From Pseudomonas lactucae (GTDB lineage: Bacteria > Pseudomonadota > Gammaproteobacteria > Pseudomonadales > Pseudomonadaceae), in contig NZ_JAFHKI010000016.1 of assembly GCF_016937615.1 (NCBI RefSeq), positions 1-64,000 on the forward strand: 64,000 bases of DNA. Direction: 5' to 3'. Each line of letters opens with the position of its first letter. Position 1 is the stretch's first letter. Shown here piece after piece: positions 36,703 through 45,108 of this stretch. The notes under the pieces were generated by a model. The model saw only the letters and a program-made list of their open reading frames with translations, was not told the DNA's origin and searched no databases. A program made the translations under genes and the position numbers.

Positions 36703-36742
36703 GCCTGGACGGTCAGGCGCAGCGACCGAAGATTGCCTTCGG
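36703..36742. terminator. Two small hairpins between convergent genes
   Basis: GCCTG (36703-36707)/CAGGC (36714-36718) and CCGAAG/CTTCGG (36726-36731, 36737-36742) form short stems in the 129-bp gap between the tolC-like gene and the convergent tyrosinase fragment. Neither is followed by a clear T run, so a bidirectional terminator role is only suggested by position. Confidence 0.3.
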
Positions 36743-36776
36743 CCGCCACGCCAGCAGTGGGCGAGTCCGTTATGGA

Positions 36777-37946
36777 TCAGTAGGTTTCCAGCTTGAACGG
36801 CGCGTGCGCAGTGGCGGCGTTGCCGGTGCTGAGCAGACCTGCCGTATTTGGCTGCTTCAGGACCGTGTCACGGGTCTGTATTTCCACCTCGATACTGTCT
36901 TCGTCAATCGTCGAGTTATCGGCGTTGAGTGGAAGCTTGAAGGTGGCCTTGGCTTCCAGGTGCGTCTGGCAGTTCATGCAACCTTCGACGTGCCAACGGC
37001 TGAGTATTGGCCGGGTACCCAGGTACTCGCGATTGCCGTCAACCTTGGCGTAGGCCGAGATCAGGAACGAACCACGGATTTTCGCTCGGTTGATACGGCT
37101 GATGCGCAAGGTCTTGCCAGTTGGCTGCGCTACCTCGGCCTTGAACAGCAACTGCTTGGCGGGTTGGGCATAGGCATCCAGGGAACCGACGCCATAGACG
37201 TAGCCCAGTTGCTTCTCGATATTGAAGCAATCACGGGTGGTGAAGGGTTTGCCATCGGCCTTGACGAAGGGGTCCAGGGTGGTATCCAGGCTCAGGATGG
37301 CGTTCGGGTCCAGGCCGGCGCCGCCCGCAGGAGGCTGCACACCGTCGGGCTTATAGTAAGTGGCGCCGGGATCCTTGGGGTCGATGCTGAATTCATCGGT
37401 GGCCCCTTGTCGGCGCTGCCACGTCCAGAACACATAGTCGATAAAGCAGTGGTGGAAGAAGAAAATCGGGTCCAGGCCGGCGGTTTCATTCTCGCCCATA
37501 TCGCCATTGGCCCCGGGGATCGCTGAACTGTCGCCCTGCCCCGGGTAGTCGAAACCGCCGACTGCCAAGTGCATGAAGTTGTGCGGTTCCTCCAGCGGTA
37601 CATTGTGGTGGCCCTCCGGGTCCGCGTCGTTCTTCGCGCCGGCGGAGGTTGTATTGGAGAACAGCGTGTAGTTCGGAGAGTCGAGGCAGGCTTCGAAGCG
37701 ACTGAACACCTCGCCGCGCCACTTGCCACCGATCTTGATCTGGCCGCTCAGCCAGGTACTGACGTTATCGTTGAGGTAGGTGATGTTCTTCGCCGGGTCC
37801 TGGAACTGCGCGTTGTGCGCCGCCGTGGCTACGCGGTCCGGTTCAGTGCCCAGGAACCCGGACAGCGGATAGCGCACCGTCTCATAGCCTTCGGGCTTGC
37901 TGTAGATAATCGGAGTGTCCTTGACCTCATCGGTAATGGCTTGCAG
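36777..37946 (-). pseudogene. Tyrosinase, 5'-truncated (CuA half missing)
   Basis: This is the C-terminal part of a type 3 copper tyrosinase. CuB motifs are complete: EPHNFMHLAVGGFD and DPIFFFHHCFIDYVFWTWQ with the paired His, plus a C-terminal beta domain with a CMNC motif (HVEGCMNCQTHLEA). The CuA histidines expected upstream are absent. The homologous reading begins AITDEVKDTPIIYSKPEGYETV and meets an in-frame stop at 37947-37949. Immediately beyond, the plus strand turns into gspH sequence. The fragment cannot bind a copper pair and is a remnant of a deletion. The small open frame from GTG 37877 is not a real start. Confidence 0.85.
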
Positions 37947-38294
37947 TTACTGCGCAAGGACGCCAACCAAGTGGCCCAACGGCTGCAAATCGCCCAGGCC
38001 GAAGCCCGTGCCGACGGCCGCCCAATCACCTGGCAGGCAAACAATAAAGGGTTTCACTTCAGTCGTCGCAGCGAATCAGGCCACGGCTGGGATCATTTTG
38101 TGAACGACCCGCAACTGCGTCCTCGGGCCTGGGAAACCCCGTCAATGAGCGTGCGCGTAACCCCCAGGCAACGAGTGGTAGTGAATGCCGAATGGTTCGC
38201 CTCCCCTCTCCAGTTGCGGCTCTCGGATGGCCAGCACCAACTCACAGTTCAACTCACCGCGACCGGGCAAGTTCGCGTGGCGAACGAACCATGA
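37938..38294 (+). pseudogene. gspH: Type II secretion pseudopilin GspH, 5'-truncated
   Basis: About 115 C-terminal codons of a minor pseudopilin: LQLLRKDANQVAQRLQIAQAEARADGRPITW matches the GspH helix and following strand. The N-terminal prepilin peptidase site (GFTLxE) and hydrophobic helix are missing because the sequence joins the tyrosinase remnant at about 37940. It overlaps gspJ by 4 bp, as in an original operon. It is non-functional as it stands. Confidence 0.7.
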
Positions 38295-38896
38295 AAACAG
38301 ACCAGCACGGTTTTACGCTGATAGAGGTCATGGTGGCGATCATGCTGATGGCCATTGTCAGCCTTATCGCTTGGCGCGGCCTCGACAGCGTGAGCCGGGC
38401 CGACAGCCATCTGCAGAGCAGTACGGAACAGACCCAGGCGTTATTGCGCACATTGAACCAGTTGGAACGCGACCTGGCCCTGCGCGCGAGTATCGAACTG
38501 CGCACCCCAGGCTTGACCGAGGATGAGCAGCCCGACGACCTCCCGGCAGTCAGCGTTCGCAGCTCCGACAATCATGATTTTCAACTGGACGTCATCCGTA
38601 GCGCAGCACCTCCAGAGATCGGTTTGCAACGCGTACGCTGGTGGTTGGACGGCGACACCTTGTACCGCGCCACATCAGCGGCCAGTGACCGATACCCCTT
38701 ACCTGCGCCCAAAAAAGCAGCGGCTGCGTTGTCCGGCATCAGTGACCTGCAGGTACGCTTCTGGGAAGCCGGCAAAGGCTGGCGTCAGCTCGCCGGCAAC
38801 CGCAAGAACGACCCTCTTGGCCTGGAGATCAAGCTGACCCGCCAGACGCCGCAAGGGGAAGAGCGTTATCGGCAAGTAGTGGGCCCCTTGCAATAA
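38291..38896 (+). CDS. gspJ: Type II secretion pseudopilin GspJ
   Basis: A 201-residue minor pseudopilin. The N-terminal prepilin motif GFTLIEVMVAIMLMAIVSLIAW has the cleavage Gly followed by the methylated Phe and Glu at +5, and the rest matches GspJ (RTLNQLERDLALRASIELRT; GLQRVRWWLDGDTLYRATS; SDLQVRFWEAGKGWRQL). It appears intact, but no gspI, gspK or core type II secretion genes are present within the window. It is likely an orphan left beside the deletion. Confidence 0.85.
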   Translation: MKTDQHGFTLIEVMVAIMLMAIVSLIAWRGLDSVSRADSHLQSSTEQTQALLRTLNQLERDLALRASIELRTPGLTEDEQPDDLPAVSVRSSDNHDFQLDVIRSAAPPEIGLQRVRWWLDGDTLYRATSAASDRYPLPAPKKAAAALSGISDLQVRFWEAGKGWRQLAGNRKNDPLGLEIKLTRQTPQGEERYRQVVGPLQ

Positions 38897-38982
38897 AGTC
38901 AGTCCAGTGCTCAGCGCTGGACTCTGGGCTTGGGGATACTGGCCGGAGGCTGATGCAAAGTCAGTGCGTCTGCAAGGCACAA

Positions 38983-39864
38983 TCAGTTCTCCGGCAACTT
39001 CAGGCGCCAGCCGTGCCCCTCGCGGGTTATCAAGCCCCGCTGCTCAAGGGAAACCAGGTAGTTGCGATGGCCGGTTTCGCTTTTGCGCTGAAACAGCGGC
39101 AACACCCGGGGCAAGATACCGGGAGCCAGCATCACCAGGCGTGCCGTCCAGGATTCGCTCGGTCTTACGAACATCTCCAAGCGAGGTTTATCCAGCGCCT
39201 TGAGCACGGTTTGAGCCACGTCCTCGGGCATTTGCGGTGGGTCCAGGAACTGCATTTTGTTACCGTCCTCAATCGCCTCACGCATCAGCATCGGCGTTTC
39301 GGTGGCCGATGGGTTGACGATGGTGAACGTGACGCCGAGCCGTTTACCATCCAGCCCCAGGCACAGCATCGCTCCGCGCAGACCGAACTTCGACGCCGAA
39401 TAAATACAGGTTTCCGGCATTGGGAATAACCCACCCACCGACACGATGGAAATCACCCGACCGTCAACAGCCTGTTGCAGCAACCCGAGGAGCGCCTGAG
39501 TCAGCGCGATCGGCACCAGCATGTTGAGCTGCACTTCATGGCTGATCGATTGCATTGAGCGGACTTCGAACGGCGTGTTGCTGAGTATCCCGGCGTTATT
39601 GACCAGCAGGTCCAGGCGCCCAAACTCATCATGCACATGGTTGATCAGCCCTTCCAGCGCCGTGGCGTCCGTCAGGTCGGCCTGGTAAGTCAGTGCCATC
39701 GGTCCAAGGGCTCTGCTTGCCTGTGCCAGGCGATCAGGGTCGATGTCCACCAGCAGACACTTGATACCGCGCCCGATCAGCGCGGCGGCAATCGCACGGC
39801 CCAATCCACCCGCGCCGCCAGTGATCAGCGCAACCCAGCCCGTAAACATCCGATTACTCGCCAT
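38983..39864 (-). CDS. Short-chain dehydrogenase/reductase
   Basis: A 293-residue classical SDR: ITGGAGGLGRAIAAAL at about 14-29, LLVDIDPDRL (acidic residue favouring NAD), NNAGIL, and YSASKFGLRGAMLCLGL with the catalytic pair. It overlaps the upstream flavin monooxygenase by 11 bp on the same strand, so the two form a transcription unit divergent from an AraC regulator. FMO-SDR pairs under a VirS-type regulator occur in the mycobacterial mymA operon. The 3' region to 38897 holds no other gene. Confidence 0.87.
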   Translation of the reverse strand: MASNRMFTGWVALITGGAGGLGRAIAAALIGRGIKCLLVDIDPDRLAQASRALGPMALTYQADLTDATALEGLINHVHDEFGRLDLLVNNAGILSNTPFEVRSMQSISHEVQLNMLVPIALTQALLGLLQQAVDGRVISIVSVGGLFPMPETCIYSASKFGLRGAMLCLGLDGKRLGVTFTIVNPSATETPMLMREAIEDGNKMQFLDPPQMPEDVAQTVLKALDKPRLEMFVRPSESWTARLVMLAPGILPRVLPLFQRKSETGHRNYLVSLEQRGLITREGHGWRLKLPEN

Positions 39865-41275
39865 GGACGCTGACCTCCTGCAATACCGGCGCCGGCTGGG
39901 GTGTCGTCATTGCCTGACGAGAGGACTGCTTCAGGGCATCGTAGGTATGCTCGCCCAAGGCTGGCCAGTTCAGGTCGGCGCGCAGCTTTTCCAGGTAGGC
40001 AAGGAAGGCGCGCGCGTCCAGATACACCGCATGGCGGTCCGACTTGACGAATTGAATACCGCCGCTCAGGTCAGGCTCATCGCGTTGGATCAGTTGTTCG
40101 AACTGCAAGGCCGTCGCCGAGCCTTCAAGCTGCGCACGGAAATACGCGGCCAGGGTCAGCGCCTGGGTATCGAAGGTTTTGAACGCGCTGGAGTTCTGGT
40201 CCAGGTATCCAATGGCGCAGAGGTTGCGGTGGGTGCGGCTGAACATCGACAGGTACATCAGCGGCGCCCGTTCTTCCACTCGAAAAACTGACGTCGCGCA
40301 ATCGGCCCCCCACTGGTAGCCCGTCGCGCACAGCACCAGGTCGACCTGCTCGCGAGTACCATCCTCAAAGACCACGCTGTCGCCTTCAAAGCGGTCAATG
40401 TTTTTGCGCACGGAAATATTGCCGTGCTGCAGATGGTGCAGCAGTTGCGAATTGATGATCGGGTGGGTTTCGAACAACGCGTGATCCGGCTTCGGCAGCC
40501 CCCAGCGTGTCAAGTCGCCGACCAACAAGCGCAACAGCCCTTTGAACACCGGCCGCGCCAACCACAACGGCAAATGCGGGCCTTCGTTGAACTTGTCGAC
40601 CGGCATGCCGAACACATGCTTGGGAATGAAATAATAGCCGCGACGCATGCTGATAAAGGCCTGGTCGGCATGGATCGCCGCCTCGCAGGAAATATCCGCG
40701 CCTGAATTGCCGGCACCGACCACCAGCACGCGTTTGCCTTGGAACTCACGCCCGGATTTAAACGTGTTGGAGTGACGGATTTCGCCGTTGAACTCACCCC
40801 GGAATGACGGCAGGTTCGGTTTCCAGTTGGTACCGGTGGCCAATATCACCCAGCGATAGCGTTTTACAACACCGTCGCTGAGCGTCACCCGCCAGCGGTT
40901 TTCAGGGTCTTTTTCGATCAGGCTGACCGAGGTATTGAATTGAATCGCCTCGCGCAAGCCGAAGGCGTCGGCGAAACTCCTGAGGTAGTGAGCGATTTGA
41001 CGGTGTGAGGGGTAGTCCGGGTAATCCCGGGGCATGGGAAAACCGACGAAGCCGGACAAGTCACGAGAAGAGATGAAGTGCGCCGACTCGTACATCGGTG
41101 TACCACTGTTATTGATGTCCCAGATGCCACCCACTTGCGCGTGCCGCTCGAACTGATCGTAGGCGATGTTTTGCGCTTTCAGGGCGCGCGCCGCACTTAA
41201 ACCACCCGCCCCCGAACCGATGATACAAACGCTGTCGCCCTGATCGATCACAGAGGTATTCCCGAGCGCACTCAT
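39854..41275 (-). CDS. Flavin-containing monooxygenase (FMO/Baeyer-Villiger type)
   Basis: A 473-residue FAD/NADPH monooxygenase. The FAD motif is VCIIGSGAGGLSAARAL (about 16-32), the FMO fingerprint FRGEFNGEIRHSNTF lies near 165, and the NADPH Rossmann motif is VLVVGAGNSGADISCEAA. The segment VGGIWDINNSGTPMYESAHFISSRDL is typical of the FMO subgroup. It would insert one oxygen into a nucleophilic substrate or ketone. It is paired with an overlapping SDR and divergent from an AraC-type regulator, so it is probably induced by its substrate. Confidence 0.9.
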   Translation of the reverse strand: MSALGNTSVIDQGDSVCIIGSGAGGLSAARALKAQNIAYDQFERHAQVGGIWDINNSGTPMYESAHFISSRDLSGFVGFPMPRDYPDYPSHRQIAHYLRSFADAFGLREAIQFNTSVSLIEKDPENRWRVTLSDGVVKRYRWVILATGTNWKPNLPSFRGEFNGEIRHSNTFKSGREFQGKRVLVVGAGNSGADISCEAAIHADQAFISMRRGYYFIPKHVFGMPVDKFNEGPHLPLWLARPVFKGLLRLLVGDLTRWGLPKPDHALFETHPIINSQLLHHLQHGNISVRKNIDRFEGDSVVFEDGTREQVDLVLCATGYQWGADCATSVFRVEERAPLMYLSMFSRTHRNLCAIGYLDQNSSAFKTFDTQALTLAAYFRAQLEGSATALQFEQLIQRDEPDLSGGIQFVKSDRHAVYLDARAFLAYLEKLRADLNWPALGEHTYDALKQSSRQAMTTPQPAPVLQEVSVHGE

Positions 41276-41312
41276 GGCTAATTCCTTCCTTTATTGTTAG
41301 ATAGGCTTTGAA

Positions 41313-41341
41313 CCTGGAATTTAAAGCACGCATCATCCAGG
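41313..41341. promoter_or_regulatory. Spaced inverted repeat in FMO/AraC intergenic region
   Basis: CCTGGA at 41313-41318 and TCCAGG at 41336-41341 flank a 17-bp A/T-rich interval between the divergent FMO and AraC genes. This is a plausible regulator binding site; the assignment rests on symmetry and position only. Confidence 0.25.
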
Positions 41342-41428
41342 AACGGGACTTTGGCGGTCAGGAAGGGTTCTTTACCGGACAAATTAGCGCCCCGATACCC
41401 GCCTGTTCACAAGCCACGAGTCCTGCCC

Positions 41429-42475
41429 ATGTTCGAGACAGCCGGTGACGCCCACGATTGGACCCAGCACCCACAGCACAACGAAGCCGTGGTGGTGCCC
41501 AACGTTGCACGCGCCTTGCTCAGCCTGGTCAGTGAAAGCGGGCTGTCCACCGAGCGCCTCTGCCGCGGGCTGGGCTTCGGCTATGAGGAACTGCTGGACT
41601 TGGACATGCGCTTGTCCTACCGCCAGACCCGCACGTTGATCACCCGCGCACAGCGGGCCATGGGCGATCCGGCGCTGGGGTTATCGACGGGGATACGGCA
41701 GACGCCGGTGTCATGGGGCTTTGCAGGGCTGGCGATGCTGACCTGCAAGACCCTCGGCGAAGCGATGAGCTACGGGCTGGAGCATCAGGGTGACACCGGG
41801 GCCTTGATGGAGCATCAAGCCAGCCGGCAGAAAGAGGCGTTGATCATTGAGGTCAAACCCAAAGTGTTTGACCTGGACATCGAGCCGTTTCTGGTGGAAG
41901 AGGCGTTTTCCAGCGCCGTGGCCATTGTGCGGCGGCTGGTGGGCCAGGGCTTCACGCCACTGCGCGTCGAACTGGCCTATTCACGCCCGGCCTATGCGGA
42001 TACCTACAGCCGGGTATTTCGCTGCCCCATCAAGTTCAAGGCCGGCAAAAACCGCTTGATCAGCCAGGCTCACTGGCTGACCACGCGCTTGCCCGATTAT
42101 GACGACATCACCTGTGCGCCTCTGCGCGCCAAACTCGACAAATTGCTCAACCGTGGCGTGAGTTTCGATGCGCTGATCGAAACGCTACGCAGCCATATTC
42201 GCACCCACCTGGACGATCCGCAGGCACTGCAGGCGTTTGCCAGCCAGATGAACATGAGTGAACGCACCTTGCGCCGCCGTCTGACAGCCTCCGGGGTTTC
42301 CTATAGCGAATTGCTCGACCAGATCCGCCACGAACGCGCCCGCGACTTGCTGAGCAATACCGCCATGACCCTGGCGCAAGTTGCCCATACCCTCGGCTAC
42401 AGCGACGCCCGCGTGCTGCGGCGGGCGTTCAAGCGGTGGACCGGCACCTTGCCCAGCGAACAGCGCCGGCGTTGA
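41429..42475 (+). CDS. AraC family regulator, VirS/OruR-like (Arabinose_bd + HTH_18)
   Basis: About 348 residues. The N-terminal Arabinose_bd-type sensor domain (VPNVARALLSLVSESGLSTERLCRGLGFGYEELLDL; MSYGLEHQGDTGALMEHQ; LRVELAYSRPAYADTYSRVFRCPIKF) precedes the HTH (MNMSERTLRRRLTASGVSYSELLDQIRHERARDLLSNTAMTLAQVAHTLGYSDARVLRRAFKRWTG). The ATG at 41429 begins the domain, although the frame is open from 41351. It is divergent from the FMO-SDR pair and convergent with the MFS-SDR gene (3 bp apart). It is paralogous to the regulator at 53944. Confidence 0.9.
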   Translation: MFETAGDAHDWTQHPQHNEAVVVPNVARALLSLVSESGLSTERLCRGLGFGYEELLDLDMRLSYRQTRTLITRAQRAMGDPALGLSTGIRQTPVSWGFAGLAMLTCKTLGEAMSYGLEHQGDTGALMEHQASRQKEALIIEVKPKVFDLDIEPFLVEEAFSSAVAIVRRLVGQGFTPLRVELAYSRPAYADTYSRVFRCPIKFKAGKNRLISQAHWLTTRLPDYDDITCAPLRAKLDKLLNRGVSFDALIETLRSHIRTHLDDPQALQAFASQMNMSERTLRRRLTASGVSYSELLDQIRHERARDLLSNTAMTLAQVAHTLGYSDARVLRRAFKRWTGTLPSEQRRR

Positions 42476-42478
42476 GGG

Positions 42479-44452
42479 TCAACCCGGTTTATTCAGTGAC
42501 ATGCGTGCCTCACATTGCGCACCCGCCACCTGCGCGCTCGGCAGTTCCTTGCGCAACACCCACAATGTGAGCGACTTGGGCATGACTCTGGCCAGGCGGA
42601 TCACCCACCTCATCGGCCAGGGAAACAAGTAGTCCCAGCGCTGACTGCGCATGGCATACAACATATGGTCGACGGCTGCCGCTTCGGAAATTTCCAGCGG
42701 TGCCGGCATGCCATCGTTCGCCGTTTGCGCGGTGGCGACAAACCCTGGGTAGAGCGATAGAAAGCGAATGCCACGGCCGCCAAACTCGATACGGCAGGTA
42801 TCGATCAGCAAGCGCAGTGCGCCCTTGGCTGCGCTGTAGGGCCCTTGCAAGGTCACGCCGAGGAAACCCGCGAGGGAGTTGGTGTGCACCACAAACCCAT
42901 GGCCCTGGCGACTCATCTGTTCCAGGGCCGGGAACAAGTAGTTGACCACCACATCGTAGTTCGAGCGCATGTACGCGGTGACGTCGGCGGCTTTCATTTC
43001 GCGCATATCCAACGCGGGCGCGCCGCCGGCATTGAGCACGATCACATCGAGCCGGCCATAGTGCTCGACGATTTCATCCACGAGGCCGGCGGCGGCCTGT
43101 ACATTCAGGGCATCCACCGCCGAAACCCGGCATTGTCCCCCCTGAAGCGTGATTTCCAGTTGCAGGTCGCTCAGCAATTCCTTGCGTCGGGCCGTGGCCA
43201 CCACACAGGCGCCCTCCTGCGCCAGACGCACCGCCAGCCCACGGCCCATGCCGGAGGACGCGCCCACCACCAACACCACTTTGCCCGCGAAACTGACGCG
43301 CTTGCTCGCCGGGCATCGGCGAAGCAAACCAACCAAGGTCAGGGCAATCAGCGAGAACACGGCGCTGACCAGCAACACGTACTGAGCGTTCTCCCCCACC
43401 ACCCACTGCGACGCCATCAAAGGCCCGAAGGCGCACCCCAACAGTTGCATTCCCGGCACCAGCGCCGCGACGCGTCCCGAAGGATCAAGCTGCAGTGCGA
43501 TACGGACCTGGAACGGCGTCAGCATCAGCCAGACCAGGCCAAACGCGCCGCACAACGCGAGAAATAGCCGAACGCCCATATCGGCGGACAAATACATGCC
43601 CAGGGCAATGCCGCCCAACAACACCGCGGCGACGGCCAACAATCCGAAATCCGAGACGCGACGCACCAGCACAATCCCCAGGCACCCGCCCAGGACCTGC
43701 ATCAGCAATGTGCCGGAGACGAGCAGTTGTGCGTTTTGTGCATCCAGCCCCACGTATTTGCTCAGCGGCTCAAGGTAGGCCCACAACCCACCGATGGCGC
43801 TGAGTTGCATGAAGGCCAGCCCCAGCAGCAACACATGGTTGAGGCCCCATGAAAAACCCGCATCCGCGTTGCACTGTGCTTGCTGACTGGCCAGCCGGGT
43901 GGGCTGCCACCGAACCAACACCAGGGACGCCGCCGTCAGTGCCCCCAGGAACACGAAGCCAAAAGACGAGGTGCGCTGAAGCGGCAATACCCAGTACGCC
44001 AGCACCGCCGCCACCAGCGCCTGGCCGAGGGTTTGCACCACCATGAACACACCGGCGACGCGATCAGGCGCCGGCCCCTGGATGATCAAGTTGACGGTGC
44101 CCCATAGCAGCAGGCCTTCGGCCAACCCGGCCAACGACCGCGTCAATGCCAGCGCGCCATCCCCGGTGGTATTGGCCGTGACCAGATCCATGCCCGATGC
44201 CGCCAGAATGGCGACGACCGTGATCACGCGCAGGCTGAACACCGAACGCAATAAATCCCCCAGGACCACTCCCAAACCCAACGAAAGGATTTCGCCCATC
44301 GCGACCAGACCGACACCCTCGAGTGACAGACGGTTTTGCTCCAGCAATTCCCCCAGCAGCAAGGGTTGCAGCCCCACCATCAGCACAGCGATCGAGCCCA
44401 GCGCCAAAGCGGCGCTCAGGTGTTTACGGGAAACAGCGGACGACATGTGCAT
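42479..44452 (-). CDS. MFS transporter fused to a short-chain dehydrogenase
   Basis: A 657-residue two-domain protein. Residues about 10-380 form a 12-helix major-facilitator transporter. Residues about 387-657 form a complete SDR with GASSGMG at 397-403, NAG at 474-476, Ser in HTNSLAG near 526 and YSAAK at 539-543. The domains are in one frame without an internal stop, so this is a true fusion. The ATG at 44452 has AAGAGGTG upstream; the longer frame to 44518 overlaps the previous gene. It is the last gene of the minus-strand operon and may couple uptake to oxidation of a substrate at the inner face of the membrane. Confidence 0.85.
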   Translation of the reverse strand: MHMSSAVSRKHLSAALALGSIAVLMVGLQPLLLGELLEQNRLSLEGVGLVAMGEILSLGLGVVLGDLLRSVFSLRVITVVAILAASGMDLVTANTTGDGALALTRSLAGLAEGLLLWGTVNLIIQGPAPDRVAGVFMVVQTLGQALVAAVLAYWVLPLQRTSSFGFVFLGALTAASLVLVRWQPTRLASQQAQCNADAGFSWGLNHVLLLGLAFMQLSAIGGLWAYLEPLSKYVGLDAQNAQLLVSGTLLMQVLGGCLGIVLVRRVSDFGLLAVAAVLLGGIALGMYLSADMGVRLFLALCGAFGLVWLMLTPFQVRIALQLDPSGRVAALVPGMQLLGCAFGPLMASQWVVGENAQYVLLVSAVFSLIALTLVGLLRRCPASKRVSFAGKVVLVVGASSGMGRGLAVRLAQEGACVVATARRKELLSDLQLEITLQGGQCRVSAVDALNVQAAAGLVDEIVEHYGRLDVIVLNAGGAPALDMREMKAADVTAYMRSNYDVVVNYLFPALEQMSRQGHGFVVHTNSLAGFLGVTLQGPYSAAKGALRLLIDTCRIEFGGRGIRFLSLYPGFVATAQTANDGMPAPLEISEAAAVDHMLYAMRSQRWDYLFPWPMRWVIRLARVMPKSLTLWVLRKELPSAQVAGAQCEARMSLNKPG

Positions 44453-44477
44453 GGCGTTACACCTCTTGAAGGGTCTT

Positions 44478-45098
44478 TTAGTAACCACGGTTTTCCGGCG
44501 GAATTTCGCCTCTGGCAAAGCACTGCGTCGCGCGTTTCTCGTCTTTCATCAAACGACTGTTGGCCACCCGCACCACCCACCAGGGCAGCAGCGTCATCCT
44601 GACCCCGGACGCCTTGGCAAGGGTGAAGGCCTTGGCGCACTTTTCAAACAGCTGCGCATTCATCGCCATTCGCGCACCGGTGGTGCCCAGGACCGCGGGC
44701 ACGCCCTTGATCAACAGTGCGTTGCCACCGCGCTGCAAGCCCGTGGCAATGTCCTGGATCGAAGCCACCGGCACGCCCATATGACCAATATGCCGCGCCT
44801 GCTCATCGAACAGAATAGGCATGACCCCGCCAAAGTCCGCAAGGCTGTTGGCGAAGTCGCCCCCACCCAGCAGAATGGCGCCGACGTCCGAGCGGGCATG
44901 GTAGACCACATGGTGGGTCTGGCTGTCCCCCATGGCATGCACCGGCCAGTCGATGCGGGTGGGGACCAGGTCAGTCAACTGCCCCCACCACATGCTTTCC
45001 TTGCCTGGAATACGCAAGGAGACGCTGCCCCCCGCCTGCACCAGGCCGATGAGTCGTTGGCGCAGTTCCAGCCATTGTTGTCGCAGTACATCCTGCAT
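44478..45098 (-). CDS. Class II aldolase/adducin-like protein lacking metal ligands
   Basis: A 206-residue protein with the class II aldolase fold signature (LVQAGGSVSLRIPGKESMWW; VVYHARSDVGAI; FEKCAKAFTLAKASG). The zinc-site residues of active family members are gone: the HxH after DVGAI is replaced by LLGGGDF (about 76-82), the NHG motif by IKGVPAVLG (about 130-138), and the acidic catalytic residue is not found. The ATG at 45098 follows GAGGAG by 5 bases. It lies 10 bp after the aminotransferase. It is probably non-catalytic, perhaps a partner subunit of the intact aldolase two genes upstream. Confidence 0.78.
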   Translation of the reverse strand: MQDVLRQQWLELRQRLIGLVQAGGSVSLRIPGKESMWWGQLTDLVPTRIDWPVHAMGDSQTHHVVYHARSDVGAILLGGGDFANSLADFGGVMPILFDEQARHIGHMGVPVASIQDIATGLQRGGNALLIKGVPAVLGTTGARMAMNAQLFEKCAKAFTLAKASGVRMTLLPWWVVRVANSRLMKDEKRATQCFARGEIPPENRGY

Positions 45099-45108
45099 CG
45101 TGCTCTCC

